DNA of 64,000 nucleotides from Paraburkholderia bryophila (GTDB taxonomy: Bacteria; Pseudomonadota; Gammaproteobacteria; Burkholderiales; Burkholderiaceae): positions 4,402,001 through 4,466,000 of the forward strand of contig NZ_JACCAS010000001.1 of assembly GCF_013409255.1 (NCBI RefSeq), in the 5' to 3' direction. Below, in pieces: positions 59,259 to 64,000 of this stretch. A model generated the notes under the pieces. The model had not been told where the DNA came from, did not search any database, and was given only the letters and a program-made list of their open reading frames with translations. Position 1 is the first letter of the stretch; every line of letters begins with the position of its first letter. A program made the translations under genes and the position numbers.

Positions 59259-60751
59259 ACGAAGGGCCAGTAAAGAGCGCACGTAAGTTTGGCGTGGTGG
59301 GCGGACTCGGACCGCTCGCGAGCGCGGATGTGTTTTTCAAACTCGTTAAATCGACGCCGGCGACGAGCGACGCCGAGCACTTCGACGTAGTCTTCGAGCA
59401 GCACCCGTTCCGAACTTCCGGCACGGGAACGGAGGCGACGACGGAGCGCAAGTTGTACATCTTCGATCTGATCAGCCGCTTCGAGAAGCAAGGCGTGACG
59501 ACGGTCGTGCTGCCTTGCTTTCTCAGTCATACTTTTATCGATGAACTGCGGGCCAACTCGCCGCTGCAGATCGTCGACATGGTCGAGGCCGTGCGCAGTC
59601 ACGTTCGACGGCGCTTTCCGTCGGTGCGTCGCATCGGCGTGCTCGCCTCGGACTACACGCGTCGCAAAGGGCTATTCGACAGGTATTTTGCGACGCCCGA
59701 ATTCGAGGTGGTCTATCCGCGCCAGCAAGATGGCCTGGATCTCGTCACCGAGGCCGTGTATGGCGCGGAAGGTGTGAAGAGCGGGAATCTGAATGGCCGG
59801 CCGGTGACGCTGTTACGCGAGGCGTGCGAAGACCTGATCGCGCAGGGCGCGACGATCATCGTTCCGGGGCTGACGGAAATCGCGCTGGTTGCCGGAGAGA
59901 TCGGGCCGTTGCCGGTGCCGCTGCTCGATTCGAATCTGGCGTATGCGCAGTACGTGGTGTCGGGGCAGTACTCGTCGCCGGAAACGCTGTTCAAGGTGGG
60001 CGTGGTTGGCGGCGTGGGGCCGGCGGCGACCGTCGACTTTATCCACAAGATCGTGCGCAATACGCCCGCCAAACGGGACCAGGATCACATCAAGCTACTG
60101 GTCGAACAGAACCCGCAGATTCCGGATCGCACGGAAAGTCTGATTGGCGATGGCCCCGATCCGACCATCTCCCTTTACGCGACTTGCAAGAAGCTCGAAG
60201 CGGGCGACGCGGATCTCATCGCGATTCCGTGTAACACCGCGCACGCGTTCGTCGAACGCATCCAGCCGTATCTGAGCATACCGATCGTGAACATGCTGAC
60301 GGTGACGGTTCGCTATCTGCGCGAGCACTTTCCGGCGCTGCGTTCGGTCGGCGTGCTGGCGACCTCGGGGACGGTGGAAAGCGGCGTCTACGAAAAGGCG
60401 CTGATGTCGCAAGGCTTGCAGCAGGTTCTGCCGGGCCCGGCTTTGCAGGCTCGCGTCATGGACGCCATTTACGGTGAAGAGGGCGTGAAGGCGGGTTTCA
60501 CTAGCGGACAATGCCAGCTCGATATCGCCGCCGCGATCGACGGACTCATCGCGCAAGGCGTGGAAGTTGTCATTCTCGGCTGCACCGAGTTGCCGCTGCT
60601 GCTTCCGCAAGCGGACTACGTGGGGACGAATGGCGCGTCGGTCCGCCTCGTGGATCCCACCGACGTGCTTGCCCGGCAATGCGTTGCGTACGCCACGGCC
60701 GCTGCCACAGCCGCTACCGCTGCCGTTACAGCGGGAACACTCTGTGTATAA
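59255..60751 (+). CDS. Fused two-domain aspartate/glutamate racemase
   Basis: A 498-residue protein made of two Asp/Glu racemase domains in tandem (about 10-240 and 246-480), both starting V-G-V-V-G-G-x-G-P. The second domain has both catalytic cysteines: Cys326 (IPCNTAHAF) and Cys443 (LGCTELPLL). The first has Cys88 (LPCFLSHTF) but Leu206 in place of the second Cys (VPGLTEIAL), so it is probably not a racemase by itself. Two-domain racemases are unusual; most are ~230-residue homodimers. Between dctA and aspA it should interconvert D- and L-aspartate. The C-terminus ends in an Ala/Thr hexamer repeat. Confidence 0.85.
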   Translation: MNEGPVKSARKFGVVGGLGPLASADVFFKLVKSTPATSDAEHFDVVFEQHPFRTSGTGTEATTERKLYIFDLISRFEKQGVTTVVLPCFLSHTFIDELRANSPLQIVDMVEAVRSHVRRRFPSVRRIGVLASDYTRRKGLFDRYFATPEFEVVYPRQQDGLDLVTEAVYGAEGVKSGNLNGRPVTLLREACEDLIAQGATIIVPGLTEIALVAGEIGPLPVPLLDSNLAYAQYVVSGQYSSPETLFKVGVVGGVGPAATVDFIHKIVRNTPAKRDQDHIKLLVEQNPQIPDRTESLIGDGPDPTISLYATCKKLEAGDADLIAIPCNTAHAFVERIQPYLSIPIVNMLTVTVRYLREHFPALRSVGVLATSGTVESGVYEKALMSQGLQQVLPGPALQARVMDAIYGEEGVKAGFTSGQCQLDIAAAIDGLIAQGVEVVILGCTELPLLLPQADYVGTNGASVRLVDPTDVLARQCVAYATAAATAATAAVTAGTLCV

Positions 60752-60840
60752 CGACACCATCACCTCTTCGCCCGGCCTCGTGGCATGCACGAGCGCCGGT
60801 TGACGCACTACGTCTGTCATTTCTAACTATCGAGGAATTC

Positions 60841-62259
60841 ATGCTCTCAGCCAACGAACGTATCGAACACGATCTTCTCGGCGACCTCGCCGTGCCCGCG
60901 TCGGCCTACTACGGCGTGCACACGTTGCGCGCATTGGAGAACTTCCCGATCACGGGTATTCCTATTTCGGTGTATCCGAATCTCATCAACGCATTGGCGA
61001 GCGTCAAGGAGGCGGCTGCGCTGGCGAATTACGACCTCGGGCTGCTCAGCGAGCTCAAGATGTCGGCGATCGTTCAAGCGTGCAGACAGGTCCGCTCCGG
61101 TGTTGCGCATGAGCACTTTGTGGTGGACGTCATTCAGGGCGGTGCCGGCACGTCCACCAACATGAACGCCAATGAAGTCATCGCCAATCTCGCGCTCGAA
61201 CACCTCGGGCATCAGCGAGGCGAGTACGGCATTCTCCATCCCAATGAGGACGTCAACCTCGGCCAAAGCACGAACGACGTGTACCCCACAGCGCTGAAGA
61301 TCGCGACCTATGCGGGCATCATGCAACTGATCGACGCAATGGGCGTGCTGCGTGCGTCGTTCGAACGCAAGGCGGAAGAGTTCAGAAGCGATCTGAAGAT
61401 GGGCCGGACCCAATTGCAGGACGCCGTGCCGATGACCTTGGGGCAGGAGTTCAGCACCTTCGCCGTGATGCTCGGTGAAGACGAGGAACGCCTCAGGGAA
61501 GCCTCGAGATTGATCTGTGAGATCAACCTGGGCGCAACGGCGATTGGAACGGGCATCAATACGCATCCGCAGTACGCGGGACTTGTCTGTACTCACCTGA
61601 GCAGCGTGACAGGGATTGCGCTCACTACGTCGCCAAATCTGGTGGAAGCGACTCAGGACGTCGGCTCGTTCGTGCAATTGTCCGGCGTGTTGAAGCGGGT
61701 CGCCGTGAAACTGTCGAAGACCTGCAATGATCTGCGGCTTCTGTCGAGCGGCCCTCGCGCGGGGTTCGGAGAAATCAATCTGCCGCCGGTGCAGGCGGGC
61801 TCCAGCATCATGCCGGGCAAGGTCAATCCGGTGATTCCGGAAGTGGTCAATCAGATCGCGTTCGAGGTGATCGGCAACGACGTGACCGTCAGTTTCGCAG
61901 CGGAGGCGGGGCAGCTTCAGCTCAACGCGTTCGAGCCGATCATCGCGCACAGTCTGTTCAAAAGCGTGGCCCATCTGCGGGCAGGGTGCTTGACGCTGGC
62001 GTCCCGATGCGTCGACGGGATCACCGCCAATCGCGACCGGTTGCGTGCGATCGTTGAAAACTCGATTGGAATCGTGACCGCGCTCAACCCATACATCGGC
62101 TATACACATGCGACGGAAGTCGCGCAGGAAGCGCTAGCTTCCGGTCGAAGCGTGGCGGAGATCGTGGTGGAAAAAGGACTGTTGAGTCAGGCGCAACTCG
62201 ATGAGATTTTGCAGCCTGCGATGTTGACTCAGCCGAGGAAGGTGGGATCCGTGTCGTAA
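60841..62259 (+). CDS. aspA: Aspartate ammonia-lyase
   Basis: A 472-residue fumarase/aspartase-superfamily enzyme from the ATG at 60841 (GAGG upstream). Motifs: GGAGTSTNMNANEVIANLAL, NLGQSTNDVYPTALK, GRTQLQDAVPMTLGQEF, and the signature loop GSSIMPGKVNPVIPEVVNQ. It converts L-aspartate to fumarate and ammonia. After uptake (DctA-like) and racemisation (upstream gene) it completes a D/L-aspartate catabolic route. Confidence 0.95.
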   Translation: MLSANERIEHDLLGDLAVPASAYYGVHTLRALENFPITGIPISVYPNLINALASVKEAAALANYDLGLLSELKMSAIVQACRQVRSGVAHEHFVVDVIQGGAGTSTNMNANEVIANLALEHLGHQRGEYGILHPNEDVNLGQSTNDVYPTALKIATYAGIMQLIDAMGVLRASFERKAEEFRSDLKMGRTQLQDAVPMTLGQEFSTFAVMLGEDEERLREASRLICEINLGATAIGTGINTHPQYAGLVCTHLSSVTGIALTTSPNLVEATQDVGSFVQLSGVLKRVAVKLSKTCNDLRLLSSGPRAGFGEINLPPVQAGSSIMPGKVNPVIPEVVNQIAFEVIGNDVTVSFAAEAGQLQLNAFEPIIAHSLFKSVAHLRAGCLTLASRCVDGITANRDRLRAIVENSIGIVTALNPYIGYTHATEVAQEALASGRSVAEIVVEKGLLSQAQLDEILQPAMLTQPRKVGSVS

Positions 62260-62267
62260 GAGTAGAT

Positions 62268-62298
62268 TAACCGGCGTCGCATGTGACGCCGCTGGTTA
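62268..62298 (+). terminator. Stem-loop after aspA
   Basis: TAACCGGCGTC (62268-62278), loop GCATGT, GACGCC (62285-62290), a 3-base bulge, GGTTA (62294-62298). It is nine bases after the aspA stop. No strong T-run. The rest of the 347-base gap (62260-62606) shows only an unsupported 74-codon frame and the ribosome binding site of the next gene. Confidence 0.55.
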
Positions 62299-62606
62299 TC
62301 TGTTGACTTCAGGTCCGGTGCGAGACGATCGCGCTGGCTTGCAAAGGCTGCGTCGTTATCTGACGCGAACTGCTACATCCTGGCCTGCAACAAGGTACAT
62401 CTGTGCTTCTAAGCGGAGAGTTCTTGCGCGAGAGCGCGAGGCATTCGTGGCGCTATTGAGTGTTGCGTACGAAAAAGGCCGGAATCATAAGCCCTTGGGC
62501 GTTTCTCTCAATGACGATTCAGCATGATCCAATGCGTTCGCGGCATGTCATGCGATCATTCGACACCTACCCATGAACGCTGCGTGCTTCCACCAGGAGC
62601 AAATAG

Positions 62607-64000
62607 ATGTCGTCGATGGCTGCCGGAACACCTTCCAACGCGTACGCCGTTAAAGCCGCCGCTGTCGTCGCGCCATTCGTGGACGCCAACCTTTTTTCCG
62701 GCCTGATTCTGGTCGCGCATCGGGGCAAGCCGATCTTCCACGAGGCATTCGGGCTGGCGAATCGAGAATGGATGATCGCCAACACGCCGGATACCCGATT
62801 CCGGATCGGCTCCATTACCAAGCAGTTCACGGCGACGGCCATCGTTCTGCTTGCCGGGCGCGGCAAACTCAATCTCGCGGATCCGGTGTCGACGCATTAC
62901 GCAAATGCGCCCGAGAGTTGGTGTGACATCACCATTCATCAGTTGCTGACACACACATCGGGCATTCCTTCATACACGGGTCGTCCGGACTTCGTTTCGC
63001 ACATTGGGCGGATTGACCATACACCCGAGCAGATTCTCGATCTGGTGCGTGACTTGCCACTGGAATTCACACCCGGTGAGCGTTTCTCCTATTGCAATAG
63101 CGGCTATGCGCTACTCGGCCTGATCGTGGAAAAAGTAAGCGGCCAGATTTACTCCGCATTTCTGCAGAGTGAGATCTTCGATCCACTCGGTATGAGCAAT
63201 ACGGGCTACGACGAGACTCGCGCTATTCTTCCGCGGCGGGCGGCGGGCTATGAGCGCCACGGGGGAAAGTGGATCAACGCGCTTTTCTCCGCGATGAGCG
63301 TCCCGTATGCCGCCGGCGGCCTTTATTCGACGGCCGACGATCTTCTGCGCTGGACCGAGGCACTTTCAAACGGGAAAGTCATCAGCGCGGGCTCGCTGGA
63401 CGAGATGCTGCGCGATCATGGCCACGGGTACGGTTACGGCTGGTTCATCGTCAATCGATCCGACCGTCGCTTGCATCATCATGGCGGAGGAATCAACGGC
63501 TTCGTGTGTGCACTGGACCGCTACCCGGACGACGAACTGACGGTCGTCGTTCTGTCGAATCTTCAACATGCCATTATTCCCGCGATCGCGGAGCGGCTGG
63601 CGAACCTGCACTTCGGACGCCATGAACCGCGCGCAAGCGTGCCGATCGATCCGCCGCTGCTGGAGACCTACACGGGTTGCTATCGACTGGGACCGAAGTA
63701 CTTTGTTCGGGTCACTACCGAAGCGGGCGCGCTGAACATTCACGCTCGCGGACAGGAGCCGTTGCGGCTAGCGTACGCGGGCGCCGATAGCTTCTTCTGC
63801 CAGGTTCGGGACATGCAGATCGATTTCCAGCGCGCCGACGAAGGCAGCGTCGTCGCGCTAGTGGACCGCGAGCGCGGTCGTGACTTCGTGGCTCATCGAG
63901 TGGACGAAGCGCTTGTGCAGCAGATTGAACAGGCGCCGCTGCAAGGCGCCGACCATGCCGGGGCGGAAGCGCGGGACTTCGCCCACTATGCCGGATGGTA
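62607..64000 (+). CDS. Serine hydrolase (beta-lactamase / D-aminopeptidase-like), 3' end outside window
   Basis: An open frame from the ATG at 62607 (AGGAG at 62595-62599) to the window end, at least 464 codons. The class C motifs are present: S69-I-T-K72 (FRIGSITKQFTATAIVLLA), Y162-C-N164 (ERFSYCNSGYALLG) and H-H-G-G-G (RLHHHGGGINGF). A C-terminal beta-rich domain follows (from about residue 345, LETYTGCYRLGPKYFVRVTT), as in D-aminopeptidases and related lipocalin-domain hydrolases. Next to a D/L-aspartate pathway, a D-amino-acid peptidase role is possible but unproven. Confidence 0.87.
   Translation, partial: MSSMAAGTPSNAYAVKAAAVVAPFVDANLFSGLILVAHRGKPIFHEAFGLANREWMIANTPDTRFRIGSITKQFTATAIVLLAGRGKLNLADPVSTHYANAPESWCDITIHQLLTHTSGIPSYTGRPDFVSHIGRIDHTPEQILDLVRDLPLEFTPGERFSYCNSGYALLGLIVEKVSGQIYSAFLQSEIFDPLGMSNTGYDETRAILPRRAAGYERHGGKWINALFSAMSVPYAAGGLYSTADDLLRWTEALSNGKVISAGSLDEMLRDHGHGYGYGWFIVNRSDRRLHHHGGGINGFVCALDRYPDDELTVVVLSNLQHAIIPAIAERLANLHFGRHEPRASVPIDPPLLETYTGCYRLGPKYFVRVTTEAGALNIHARGQEPLRLAYAGADSFFCQVRDMQIDFQRADEGSVVALVDRERGRDFVAHRVDEALVQQIEQAPLQGADHAGAEARDFAHYAGW

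Noticed and set aside
62303..62527. 74-codon frame between aspA and the serine hydrolase
   Set aside because: No ribosome binding site, no recognisable sequence; likely chance.

Overview
The window is high-GC beta-proteobacterial DNA. The gene families (Hrp2-type type III secretion, HrpB/HrpG regulators, GC-rich Ala/Arg-rich proteins) point to Burkholderiaceae, most likely Paraburkholderia or a close relative. This genus call is an inference from gene content and order; no database was searched.

Layout: (1) 0-6.7 kb, leftward: the start of an MFS transporter, then a LacI-regulated ABC importer ending in a GpdQ-like glycerophosphodiesterase. (2) 6.8-8.0 kb: tRNA-Leu(UAA) followed by a small lower-GC insert with a Tlde1-type L,D-transpeptidase-like toxin and a translationally coupled two-TM candidate immunity protein. 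(3) 8-15.6 kb: a 1129-residue putative type III effector, a winged-helix/ATPase/TPR regulator and a GNAT acetyltransferase. (4) 15.8-38.2 kb: a complete Hrp2-type secretion locus. Leftward: sctU-sctV-sctP-sctQ-sctR-sctS-hpaA, then sctD-hrpD6-pilin-hpaB. Rightward: hrpB1-sctI-sctJ-sctK-sctL-sctN-sctO-sctT, then the AraC-type activator hrpB and the secretin sctC. The OmpR-type regulator hrpG faces back at the right edge. (5) 38.6-43.4 kb: a three-gene overlapping operon of a Rieske oxygenase, a MenD-like ThDP enzyme and a polysaccharide pyruvyl transferase. (6) 43.7-47.9 kb: a 1390-residue putative effector ending in an OTU-like cysteine protease domain. (7) 48-52.9 kb: a luciferase-like monooxygenase with a DUF3455 lipoprotein, then an O-methyltransferase, JmjC/cupin oxygenase and small exported protein operon. 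(8) 53-54 kb: a two-repeat HrpF/NolX-type protein. (9) 54-64 kb: an alpha/beta hydrolase, a serine hydrolase, and a LysR-DctA-racemase-AspA set that looks like D/L-aspartate catabolism, ending in a second serine hydrolase cut by the window end.

Regulation is readable in the DNA. Perfect or near-perfect PIP/hrpII boxes (TTCGC-N15-TTCGC) lie upstream of sctU, hrpB1, sctD, a divergent pilin-like gene, the 1129-residue protein and the HrpF-like protein. Each is followed 30-31 bases later by a YANNNT -10 element. This links the flanking candidate effectors to the secretion machine through HrpG and HrpB. Weaker boxes precede the OTU-like effector and the methyltransferase/JmjC operon.

The most unusual points are: a pilin-type C-terminus shared by a 55-residue pilin (too short for routine ORF calling) and a divergent 156-residue protein; an internal start with a strong Shine-Dalgarno inside sctQ; the OTU-like effector; two small-molecule-type operons beside the secretion locus; and an exceptional density of short tandem repeats (6, 8, 11, 14 and 20 bp) in and around these genes.
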